Below, in pieces: positions 5,777 through 12,287 of a stretch of 36,611 bases of DNA. A program made the translations under genes and the position numbers. This DNA is from a virus, in the IMG/VR virus record IMGVR_UViG_3300025120_000205, positions 1-36,611 of that record. The stretch is one strand, 5' to 3'. Within the stretch, counting starts at the first letter, position 1, and each line of letters begins with the position of its first letter. The notes beneath the pieces were generated by a model. It made no database searches. It was not told where the DNA came from and worked only from the letters and a program-made list of their open reading frames with translations.

Positions 5777-6499
5777 ATGCCAATGCAGATATCCATATCG
5801 AATGCTATAGGAGGAGGGGGCGGCTCGCAAGGTGGTGGTTCAACACCTGCTTTTACAAATACATTAAGCACAACCTTTAATGGTCAGGATGAGAGAACAA
5901 CGACAAGTTCAAACATAAGCAGAAACGGAGTTTTTACTTTTAGTTTTTGGTTTAAGTTTACAGGTTCTTTTAATACGAATACAGAGTGTTTCCCTTGGGG
6001 TCTTTACAACAGTAACTCTAGTTATTTAGCATTACTATCGGCATCAATTGTAAGGCTAAAATTAAACAATACACTATTTACTATTGTTGAAAGTGGTGGT
6101 AACAATATTCCACAGAACACTTGGGCGCAATTTACACTTGTTAGAAACGCATCCAATTCTGTGCAGTTATATTTAAACGGTGAAACATTTGGGTCTGCTA
6201 TTTCAACTGCTAATCCGTTTACATTTAATTCATTTGGTAGAGTTGTTTCAGATGCTTTCGGTTTCAAAGGAAACATTGACGAGTCGGCTTTATGGTATAG
6301 CGATGAAACAAGTAACGTAGCAACAATTTACAATAGCGGTTTGCCTTCGGATTTATCTGCATTAGCATCTGCACCTAGAAATTGGTGGAGGATGGGAGAT
6401 GGTTCAACATACCCAACGATAAACGACAACATCGGAAGTATACCTATGGCGATGGTAAATATGAGTGGAGCAAATTTTGTTGCAGACGTACCAACATAA
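5777..6499 (+). CDS. LamG-domain virion adhesin
   Basis: This 240-residue protein starts with a flexible Gly/Ser linker (GGGGGSQGGGS, residues 12-22) followed by one laminin-G/concanavalin-like jelly roll. Diagnostic strands are FTFSFWFKF (53-61), NTWAQFTLVRN (about 113-123), VQLYLNGE (about 128-135), GFKGNIDESALWY (about 160-172) and the closing NWWRMGDG. Phage LamG proteins usually bind surface glycans and act as fibre or decoration proteins. Its partner is probably the spike-base gene just upstream. From about 5880 the sequence becomes AT-rich with A/T-ending codons, unlike the structural genes on either side, suggesting that this adhesin and the lysis genes were acquired together. Confidence 0.8.
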   Translation: MPMQISISNAIGGGGGSQGGGSTPAFTNTLSTTFNGQDERTTTSSNISRNGVFTFSFWFKFTGSFNTNTECFPWGLYNSNSSYLALLSASIVRLKLNNTLFTIVESGGNNIPQNTWAQFTLVRNASNSVQLYLNGETFGSAISTANPFTFNSFGRVVSDAFGFKGNIDESALWYSDETSNVATIYNSGLPSDLSALASAPRNWWRMGDGSTYPTINDNIGSIPMAMVNMSGANFVADVPT

Positions 6500-6524
6500 A
6501 CACGAATTAATAAAAAATAAAAAT

Positions 6525-6836
6525 ATGTCACATCTACCAAACGTATATGCAACAATAAAAATAGCAGACTTGCCTTTGATTGATTTCTCACAGATAGGAG
6601 AAACTAACGAAAACACGATTAGAAAAAGTTTAGACGGAACAGAGTTTTTAATAAAGTGGTTTGACGAACACGAACCTACATTTATTGCAGATAGTTCAGT
6701 TGTGCCTCTACAGACAATGACACCACAAGAATCGTTAGCACTTATGAATACTCCTGCTTGGTCTGAAGACATCGACGATTTAGAAAGTCAAAAAAAAATA
6801 GATGAGGATGTAAACAACAAAAAAAATAAAGCTTAA
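6525..6836 (+). CDS. Hypothetical acidic protein
   Basis: This 103-residue protein starts at the ATG at 6525, after an A-rich leader, rather than at the upstream in-frame ATG inside the LamG gene. It begins MSHLPNVYATIKIADLPLID and contains a FLIKWFDEHEP segment and a Thr/Pro-rich patch (VVPLQTMTPQES), then ends in an acidic, Lys-rich tail. No family is recognised. It lies between the LamG adhesin and the lysis genes, 1 nt before the membrane coiled-coil gene, in the AT-rich segment. It could belong to the adhesin or the lysis module. Confidence 0.65.
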   Translation: MSHLPNVYATIKIADLPLIDFSQIGETNENTIRKSLDGTEFLIKWFDEHEPTFIADSSVVPLQTMTPQESLALMNTPAWSEDIDDLESQKKIDEDVNNKKNKA

Positions 6837-6837
6837 A

Positions 6838-7158
6838 ATGGAAGTTACAGGATTTCAGATTGGTTTTGATGCGTTGATATCATTACTATCTGCAGTGGTG
6901 GGAGCATTAACTGTATGGTACAGTTTGAAGGGGAAGGTTGAGATCCAGCAAGTAGTTTTAGATAATCTAGCTCAAGACATGGAAGAGATTAAAACCGCCA
7001 AAAAAGAGGGGCATATAACTCTGCATAACAGAATAGATACCCTCAAAGTACAAGTAGAAGAAAATAGGCAAGCAAATGATAAATCGGTTTCAGAATTAAA
7101 AACTGAAATGGGTCAAATGGAATTAAGAATTATTAATGCCATACATGCAAGTAAGTAA
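6838..7158 (+). CDS. Membrane-anchored coiled-coil protein, lysis-associated
   Basis: This 106-residue protein has one hydrophobic helix near the N-terminus (FDALISLLSAVVGALTVWYSL, about residues 10-30) followed by a long Lys/Glu-rich coiled coil (about 34-103). The layout is that of XhlA-like lysis accessory proteins or inner-membrane spanin subunits. It overlaps the spanin-like gene by 23 nt, which resembles nested spanin gene arrangements. Since the next protein alone has spanin topology, this one more likely assists the holin or anchors lysis proteins in the inner membrane. The exact role is uncertain. Confidence 0.65.
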   Translation: MEVTGFQIGFDALISLLSAVVGALTVWYSLKGKVEIQQVVLDNLAQDMEEIKTAKKEGHITLHNRIDTLKVQVEENRQANDKSVSELKTEMGQMELRIINAIHASK

Positions 7159-7588
7159 ATTTATACTTATACTGCTGCTTATTACATCCTGTTCACCTCA
7201 AAGAAGGTTTATTAGGCTTATAGAAAAACACCCATATTTACTTACTACTGATACAATAACAATACATGACACTGTTACTGTTGAGATTCCTAGTGTTATT
7301 CATGACACAGTATTTACAGAACATTTCTTTACAGAGATAACTAGAGACACTTTAATACTTCAAAAGGAAAGACTTACTGTAAAAATATTTCACGATACAA
7401 TAAAGAAGAGTATTTATGTGTATGGGGAATGTGACACTGTAATTGTAGAAAAGATTATAGAAAGAAAGATACCAATAAAGTATTACGAAAAAACACCTCT
7501 TTGGAAAAAGATTCTAAATTGGCTAATTATAGCAGTTATAATATATACTGTTTATAGATTAATTATATTTGTAAAAAAAAAGATATGA
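7136..7588 (+). CDS. Predicted unimolecular spanin (lipoprotein with C-terminal TM)
   Basis: This 150-residue protein begins with a lipoprotein signal: a hydrophobic run then ITSC, with the lipidated Cys at residue 19 (16 if the ATG at 7145 is used). The middle is beta-rich with Thr-Asp-Thr and Asp-Thr-Val repeats. The C-terminus holds a transmembrane helix (ILNWLIIAVIIYTVYRLIIFV, about 126-146) and a Lys-rich end. An outer-membrane lipid anchor at one end and an inner-membrane helix at the other is the u-spanin topology known from phage T1 gp11, which fuses inner and outer membranes in the last lysis step. Its neighbours are holin-like, peptide and endolysin genes, which support the call. 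It overlaps both flanking genes. Confidence 0.75.
   Translation: MPYMQVSKFILILLLITSCSPQRRFIRLIEKHPYLLTTDTITIHDTVTVEIPSVIHDTVFTEHFFTEITRDTLILQKERLTVKIFHDTIKKSIYVYGECDTVIVEKIIERKIPIKYYEKTPLWKKILNWLIIAVIIYTVYRLIIFVKKKI
7564..7571 (+). promoter_or_regulatory. Possible -7 element TATATTTG inside the spanin end
   Basis: TATATTTG lies in the last codons of the spanin-like gene, 13 nt before the holin-like ATG. It encodes Ile-Phe-Val within the membrane helix, so it could be coincidental, but it matches the other promoter elements exactly. Confidence 0.35.
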
Positions 7589-7773
7589 AAAATAGATTAT
7601 TTTCAAACTACGTAACAACTATATTAGGATGCTTAATTTTAATATTCTGTGGCGTAATGATTTACACAGAGAAAGAAACAACTGAAGGTATGGCTGGATG
7701 GCTTGCTGTAGGCTTAATGTTTCTTCGATCAAAAGACAGCTTAATTGCCTTACCTGTTAAAACAAAAATGTAG
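7585..7773 (+). CDS. Holin-like small membrane protein
   Basis: This 62-residue protein starts inside the stop of the spanin-like gene (ATGA overlap). It has two predicted transmembrane helices: VTTILGCLILIFCGVMIYT (10-28) and MAGWLAVGLMFLRS (about 36-49). The short intervening loop and Lys/Arg residues near both ends fit small holins that permeabilise the inner membrane. Its position just upstream of the endolysin is the usual holin site. There is no sequence signature specific to a holin family, so the call rests on topology and context. Confidence 0.6.
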   Translation: MKNRLFSNYVTTILGCLILIFCGVMIYTEKETTEGMAGWLAVGLMFLRSKDSLIALPVKTKM

Positions 7774-7774
7774 C

Positions 7775-7846
7775 ATGGCTCCTATCCTGGTCATAGGCAT
7801 ATCTTACATAATAGCTGGTATAATAATAAAAATATGGAAAAAATAA
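7775..7846 (+). CDS. 23-residue single-helix membrane peptide
   Basis: An ATG 1 nt after the holin stop opens a 23-codon frame ending at TAA 7844-7846, overlapping the endolysin start by 13 nt. The peptide is MAPILVIGISYIIAGIIIKI followed by WKK: a complete hydrophobic helix capped by Trp and Lys at the membrane edge. In a lysis cassette such a peptide could be a second holin, an antiholin or a leader that couples holin and endolysin translation. The short length keeps confidence low. Confidence 0.4.
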   Translation: MAPILVIGISYIIAGIIIKIWKK

Positions 7847-8520
7847 TTACATGTCCCAACTGCAAGACAGAGTTTGATATGTCTATCAAGCCTCATGCTC
7901 CTGCTTCTAAATATCTTTGGATATTTGACAATGGTCATGGTGGTGTTATTGATGGGGCTTATCAAACATCAGGAAAAAGATCGCCAGTATGGCCAAATGG
8001 CGAGGTTCTTTATGAAGGTGTATTTAATAGAGCTATTGTAGACAGATTAATGGTACTATGTGAAGCAAATAATATAGATGCTGTAAATCTTGTGGATACT
8101 CCAGAAGATGTTCCTTTATCAAATAGAACTGATAAAGCAAACTCAATAGCTAAAGCATCTGATAAACCCTGTATATATGTAAGCGTCCATGCCAATGGAT
8201 TCAGCGACGAATCTGCAAACGGGTGGGAGGTTTTTACATCTCCAGGTGAAACTAAATCAGACCCTATAGCAACAGTTCTTTATGAAAAGGCTAAGGCTGA
8301 GTTTCCTGAAAGAAAAATGAGACCATCAATGGGAGATGGGGATCCTGACAAAGAGGCAAAGTTTACTGTTCTTATGGACACATCTATGCCTGCTATACTA
8401 TCCGAGAACTTCTTTATGACAAACTATAGAGAATGCCATGAGTTACTTATGAGTGAGTCAGGTAGAGACAGAGTAGCTAAGATACATTTAGAAATGATTC
8501 AGCAGTTAGAGAATAGCTAA
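7834..8520 (+). CDS. Endolysin, N-acetylmuramoyl-L-alanine amidase (Amidase_3)
   Basis: This 228-residue zinc amidase cleaves the bond between N-acetylmuramic acid and L-alanine in peptidoglycan. Residues 28-225 match the Amidase_3 (AmiC/LytC) fold: DNGHGG with Zn ligand His35, Glu61 in LYEGVFNR, His119 in SVHANG, and catalytic Glu191 in ILSENFF. The N-terminus carries a lone CPNC pair (7-10); the second pair of a zinc ribbon is missing, so it may be a remnant. There is no signal peptide, so export to the periplasm would need the holin. It is the last gene of the lysis cassette and of the AT-rich segment. Confidence 0.93.
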   Translation: MEKIITCPNCKTEFDMSIKPHAPASKYLWIFDNGHGGVIDGAYQTSGKRSPVWPNGEVLYEGVFNRAIVDRLMVLCEANNIDAVNLVDTPEDVPLSNRTDKANSIAKASDKPCIYVSVHANGFSDESANGWEVFTSPGETKSDPIATVLYEKAKAEFPERKMRPSMGDGDPDKEAKFTVLMDTSMPAILSENFFMTNYRECHELLMSESGRDRVAKIHLEMIQQLENS

Positions 8521-8532
8521 CAATAATTTAGC

Positions 8533-8540
8533 TATATTTG
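8533..8540 (+). promoter_or_regulatory. -7 element TATATTTG
   Basis: TATATTTG lies in the 35-nt gap after the endolysin and ends 15 nt before the ATG at 8556. It probably starts the transcript that leads into the packaging genes. Confidence 0.65.
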
Positions 8541-8555
8541 TATAAATAATAAGAC

Positions 8556-8807
8556 ATGGCTAAGATAGATTCATATTCAACAGCAGTACCATCAGAAAAC
8601 GATCTACTATTAGGATCAGATTCAGATGCAGCTAACGCTACGAAGAATTTTACTGTAAAATCATTAAGAGATTACATGATAACTTCTGTCGTTCCAGCAA
8701 CTGCAACTTCCACTGGTATATCTGGAACTGTCGCTTATGATGCTAGTTACATGTATATATGCGTAGCTGCAAATACATGGAAGCGAGTCGCTATTGCTGC
8801 CTGGTAA
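8556..8807 (+). CDS. Small beta-rich virion-type protein
   Basis: This 83-residue protein has an N-terminal MAKIDSYSTAVPSENDLLLG, a middle AANATKNFTVKSLRDYM and a strand-rich C-terminus (GTVAYDASYMYICVAANTWKR, about 57-77) ending in Trp. I recall this C-terminal pattern from short structural proteins of Bacteroidota phages, where it resembles the tip of a fibre or decoration protein. Like the spike-base-like protein at 5512 it is about 85 residues and ends in a short hydrophobic strand plus Trp, so both may be small virion appendage proteins. It has its own promoter. Confidence 0.6.
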   Translation: MAKIDSYSTAVPSENDLLLGSDSDAANATKNFTVKSLRDYMITSVVPATATSTGISGTVAYDASYMYICVAANTWKRVAIAAW

Positions 8808-8820
8808 TAAATTAAATTAA

Positions 8821-9057
8821 ATGAAAAAAATTGAAAAGGATGAGCTTGACAAATTAGTCGAGCTTAACAAGAATTACAGGGATCTAAAGTTTCAGATAGC
8901 TGACATTGAGATGACCTTCGTAAGGTTAAAAAATCAAAAGACTACAACAATTGCCAACCTAGAGATGGGGGCACATGACCTGGCGTCGTATCAGGAAGAG
9001 ATAAGTTCTAAGTATGGTGATATAAATATTAATCTACATACGGGTGAATATAGTTAG
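8821..9057 (+). CDS. Conserved short coiled-coil phage protein
   Basis: This 78-residue protein is almost entirely helical and predicted to form a coiled coil (about 3-64), ending in the conserved-looking tail KYGDININLHTGEYS. I recall short coiled-coil proteins with this C-terminus, of unknown function, from phages. It overlaps the following GTG-started gene by 14 nt. It is part of a run of short genes that leads into the terminase, so a structural or packaging role is possible. Confidence 0.7.
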   Translation: MKKIEKDELDKLVELNKNYRDLKFQIADIEMTFVRLKNQKTTTIANLEMGAHDLASYQEEISSKYGDININLHTGEYS

Positions 9058-9262
9058 GAAGATATCCGTGGGCCCAGACTACATGAAGTGCATGCACTAC
9101 GTTGTTGGTCAGGAGGTTCTTGGAAGGAGCTATGTAATAGACTCAATAATACAGGGGGATTCATCAATATCTATATACATACGTAAGGATGATGAGATCG
9201 TAAAATGGAAGGACTTCAGCTCCAACATGCCTGTATCTATAGAGTTTAAAATAGACTTCTAA
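9044..9262 (+). CDS. Conserved short phage protein with GTG start
   Basis: This 72-residue protein starts at the GTG at 9044, giving MNIVRKISVGPDYMKCMHYV. The N-terminus, the phrase VVGQEVLG and the ending NMPVSIEFKIDF form a pattern I recall from marine phages as a conserved protein of unknown function. The lack of any upstream in-frame ATG and the 14-nt overlap with the coiled-coil gene support GTG as the start. It is predicted to be mostly beta-strand. It lies 1 nt before the two-domain GroES-like gene. Confidence 0.7.
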   Translation: MNIVRKISVGPDYMKCMHYVVGQEVLGRSYVIDSIIQGDSSISIYIRKDDEIVKWKDFSSNMPVSIEFKIDF

Positions 9263-9263
9263 T

Positions 9264-9821
9264 ATGAAGTCTCCATACTGCTTCGTTATAAAGCCTGTCG
9301 ATGGGAGGCGTTATGACAACATAAGAAACTATGACGGAAAGGAGTTTATTATAAGCACCTCGCAGGAGGATCATACCGTGTCAAATAGATTTGCAGAGGT
9401 TTTAGCAAGGCCCACATACTACAATGGCCCTATTAAAAAGGGAGACATTGTTATCGTTCACCATAACGTGTTTAGGTATTACTACGACATGAAGGGGAAT
9501 CAGAAGTCTAGCTGGCACTATGTTATGGACGACGTATTTATCGTCGAGCCGAGTCAGGTATATCTTTACAAAAGAGATGACGTCTGGAACGCACCGTCTC
9601 CATTTTGTTTTGTAAAACCAATAGACTCTGATGATCACATGTTCACTCAGCTTGGAAGCTTAGAACAGCTTTGGGGAGAGTTGGTCTTTAAGAATGAAGA
9701 CATAGACTACGTAAGTCATGGAGACATTATATCATTCACCCCAGACAGCGAGTATGAGTTCAGGATAGGAGACGAGGTTCTTTACAGAATGTATAACAAA
9801 AATATATGTCTAAAAAAATAG
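9264..9821 (+). CDS. Two-domain GroES-like protein
   Basis: This 185-residue protein is an internal duplication. Repeat 1 (1-103) has SPYCFVIKPVD, FIIS then SNRFAEVLARP, IKKGDIVIVHHNVF, and DDVFIVEPSQVYLY; repeat 2 (111-185) has SPFCFVKPID, WGELVF, SHGDIISF and DEVLYRMYNKNICL. Each follows the co-chaperonin order of first strand, mobile-loop region, Gly-x-Val strand, Gly-Asp strand and final Leu/Ile strand. Repeat 1 keeps a candidate mobile loop with FII (28-30); repeat 2 lacks one. It could be a second co-chaperonin or a structural protein that reused the fold. Its occurrence with true groEL-groES is striking. The fold call is by pattern, not by search. Confidence 0.6.
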   Translation: MKSPYCFVIKPVDGRRYDNIRNYDGKEFIISTSQEDHTVSNRFAEVLARPTYYNGPIKKGDIVIVHHNVFRYYYDMKGNQKSSWHYVMDDVFIVEPSQVYLYKRDDVWNAPSPFCFVKPIDSDDHMFTQLGSLEQLWGELVFKNEDIDYVSHGDIISFTPDSEYEFRIGDEVLYRMYNKNICLKK

Positions 9822-10078
9822 AGATACTAGAGGCTGCAAAGCTGGCCATTAATGAGTTGATAAAGGTCCTAAAGGAGCCAATAATCACTCATGCAGAGGA
9901 CGATATAACTGCAGACAAGATGAAGAATGCGGCATCCGCAAAGAAGCTAGCATTTGACGACGCACTGTCTATGCTTCACCGAATAGAGGAGGAGGAGAAA
10001 GACAGTGTTGAGGACAAGGTTATAGACGCTGGAAAGAATGGTTTTGCAGAGGGAAGGGCCAATAAAAATGGAAAATAA
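9806..10078 (+). CDS. Short helical protein, possible small terminase
   Basis: This 90-residue, helical protein contains ILEAAKLAINELIKVLKEPI, then DITADKMKNAASAKKLAFDD (52-57 on) and an acidic IEEEEK segment. It lies immediately upstream of and overlaps the large terminase, overlaps the GroES-like gene by 16 nt, and belongs to the family of short helical proteins that I recall in this place in related phages. Position suggests a small terminase or packaging accessory. There is no visible HTH motif, which weakens the small-terminase reading. Confidence 0.5.
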   Translation: MSKKIEILEAAKLAINELIKVLKEPIITHAEDDITADKMKNAASAKKLAFDDALSMLHRIEEEEKDSVEDKVIDAGKNGFAEGRANKNGK

Positions 10079-12287
10079 TCTATACACAATATCAGACGAC
10101 CATGTAAGCAGGAATGCTATAGTATCTAGAAATAGGGCTAAGAAATGGGAGTACGGGTATGACAAGAAGTATGACGTTGTCGTGATATCTAAGGATGGGA
10201 CGATAGGTGATATCTATGACATAAGTGGACTAAAGGTAGCCCTGCCAAGCAATCCAAAAGAGGTAGATGACAGGGGGAATAGATGGACTGCAAGTGAATA
10301 CCCTAAGGAGCTTTCTCGTATCAAGACAATATTTGATTGGAACAGAAGGGATAATAAGTTTAAGTCTCAATACGTTGACTATATAGAGTCTGAGTTTGAC
10401 AGGAGGGATGACGGTTATTGGTTTATAAATAACGGCAAGCCTACATACATGACTGGGTCTCACTACATGTACCTTCAATGGACAAAGATAGATGTCGGGC
10501 ACCCTGACTTCAGGGAGTCAAACAGGATACTATACATCTTCTGGGAGGCCTGCAAGGCTGACAATAGATCGTTTGGAATGTGCTACCTAAAGAACAGGCG
10601 TTCAGGTTTTTCCTTTATGAGCTCTGAGGAGTGTGCAAACATTGGTACGATATCAAAGGATGCTAGGATAGGTATACTATCAAAGACTGGTAGTGATGCA
10701 AAGAAGATGTTCACGGATAAGGTTGTACCCATCGTCAGGAACTACCCATTTTTCTTTAAGCCTATACAGGACGGTATGGACAACCCAAAGACTGAACTAG
10801 CATTCAGGCTTCCTGCGAGCAAGATCACAAGGAAAAATATGGGCAATGAGAACACTGACGAAATAGAGGGGCTTGACACGACTATAGATTGGAAGAATAC
10901 ATCCACGAACAGCTATGACGGTGAGAAGCTACTTCTACTGGTGCATGACGAGAGTGGAAAGTGGGAGAAGCCTGAGAATATACTTAATAATTGGCGTGTG
11001 ACAAAGACATGCCTTCGTTTGGGTAGCAAGATCATTGGCAAGTGTATGATGGGATCAACATCCAACGCACTGTCAAAGGGTGGTGAAAACTTTAAAAAAT
11101 TATTTGCAGCAAGCAATGTAGGCTTAAGGTCTGCGAATGGTCAAACCAAGAGTGGTCTTTACTCTTTATTTATTCCAATGGAATGGAACTATGAGGGGTA
11201 TATAGACCAGTACGGTTGGCCTGTATTCGATGACCCATCAAAGCCTGTAACTGGCGTGGACGGGGAGATGATAGACAACGGTGTCATAACCTACTGGAAC
11301 AATGAGGTCGATGCGCTTAAGTCTGATCCTGACGCCTTGAATGAACATTACAGACAGTTCCCCAGGACTGAGTCCCATGCATTTAGGGACGAGTCAAAGG
11401 AATCGATATTTAACCTAACCAAGATATACCAACAGGTTGATTACAACGACTCCCTCATAAAGGATAGGGTATTGACAAGGGGGTACTTTCACTGGAAGGG
11501 AGGAGAGGAGGACACTGAGGTCATATGGACGCCAGACCCAAAGGGTAGGTTTCTTGTGTCATGGGTTCCTAGCTTTAATCTAAGAAACAATTTCATAGAC
11601 AGGAAGGGTGTAAGGTACCCAGGGAATGAACACATGGGGTCATTTGGTTGTGACCCGTATGATATATCTGGCGTAGTTGGAGGTGGAGGATCCAAGGGTT
11701 CCTTGCATGGACTAACGAAGTTTCATATGGAGGATGCTCCTTCAAATGAGTTTTTCCTAGAGTACGTAGCCAGGCCAAAGACCGCTGAGATATTTTTTGA
11801 AGAGGTTCTTATGGCGTGTATATTTTATGGCATGCCCATACTTGCGGAGAATAACAAGGCGAGGCTGCTATACCATTTCAAGAAGCGAGGCTATAGGGGT
11901 TTCTCTATGAACAGGCCAGACAAGCATAGAAACAAGCTCTCTAAGACAGAGTTAGAGCTTGGTGGTATACCTAACTCAAGTGAGGATGTTAAACAGGCTC
12001 ATGCGTCATCTATAGAGTCCTACATCGAGCAGTATGTCGGCTTTGATTCTGAGGGAACCTATAGGGACTCTGGAGATATAGGTAGTATGTACTTTACGAG
12101 GACCTTAGAGGACTGGGCTAAGTTTGAGATAAATAATAGGACAAAGTATGACGCCTCGATCAGTTCAGGTCTTGCTATAATGGCAAACAAAAAACATGTT
12201 TTTGAGAATGATAAAAAAGAATCAAAAATAAGTATTAAATTTGTAAGATATGACAATCGTGGTAACAGAAGCGAAATAATAAAATAA
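10068..12287 (+). CDS. terL: Terminase large subunit
   Basis: This 739-residue packaging motor cleaves and pumps phage DNA into proheads. I chose the ATG at 10068 (MENNLYTISDDHV) over the ATG at 10038; either way it overlaps the upstream gene. The ATPase domain shows a deviant Walker A around KNRRSGFSF (175-183), Walker B LLLLVHDE (288-295) and a coupling motif GSTSNA (about residue 331). The C-terminal half carries an RNase H-like nuclease with the first acid in FGCDPYD and a second acidic site near ILAENNKARL. The last 20 codons switch to A/T-rich codons around the -7 element at 12236. Its stop overlaps the portal ATG by one base. Confidence 0.9.
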   Translation: MENNLYTISDDHVSRNAIVSRNRAKKWEYGYDKKYDVVVISKDGTIGDIYDISGLKVALPSNPKEVDDRGNRWTASEYPKELSRIKTIFDWNRRDNKFKSQYVDYIESEFDRRDDGYWFINNGKPTYMTGSHYMYLQWTKIDVGHPDFRESNRILYIFWEACKADNRSFGMCYLKNRRSGFSFMSSEECANIGTISKDARIGILSKTGSDAKKMFTDKVVPIVRNYPFFFKPIQDGMDNPKTELAFRLPASKITRKNMGNENTDEIEGLDTTIDWKNTSTNSYDGEKLLLLVHDESGKWEKPENILNNWRVTKTCLRLGSKIIGKCMMGSTSNALSKGGENFKKLFAASNVGLRSANGQTKSGLYSLFIPMEWNYEGYIDQYGWPVFDDPSKPVTGVDGEMIDNGVITYWNNEVDALKSDPDALNEHYRQFPRTESHAFRDESKESIFNLTKIYQQVDYNDSLIKDRVLTRGYFHWKGGEEDTEVIWTPDPKGRFLVSWVPSFNLRNNFIDRKGVRYPGNEHMGSFGCDPYDISGVVGGGGSKGSLHGLTKFHMEDAPSNEFFLEYVARPKTAEIFFEEVLMACIFYGMPILAENNKARLLYHFKKRGYRGFSMNRPDKHRNKLSKTELELGGIPNSSEDVKQAHASSIESYIEQYVGFDSEGTYRDSGDIGSMYFTRTLEDWAKFEINNRTKYDASISSGLAIMANKKHVFENDKKESKISIKFVRYDNRGNRSEIIK
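12236..12243 (+). promoter_or_regulatory. Possible -7 element TAAATTTG inside terL
   Basis: TAAATTTG lies 43 nt before the portal start, within an unusually AT-rich end of terL. It could drive portal expression; it also encodes part of the TerL C-terminus, so coincidence is possible. Confidence 0.35.

Noticed and set aside
9806-10078. Firm naming as small terminase
   Set aside because: Position fits, but no helix-turn-helix or family signature is visible, so only a tentative call is given.
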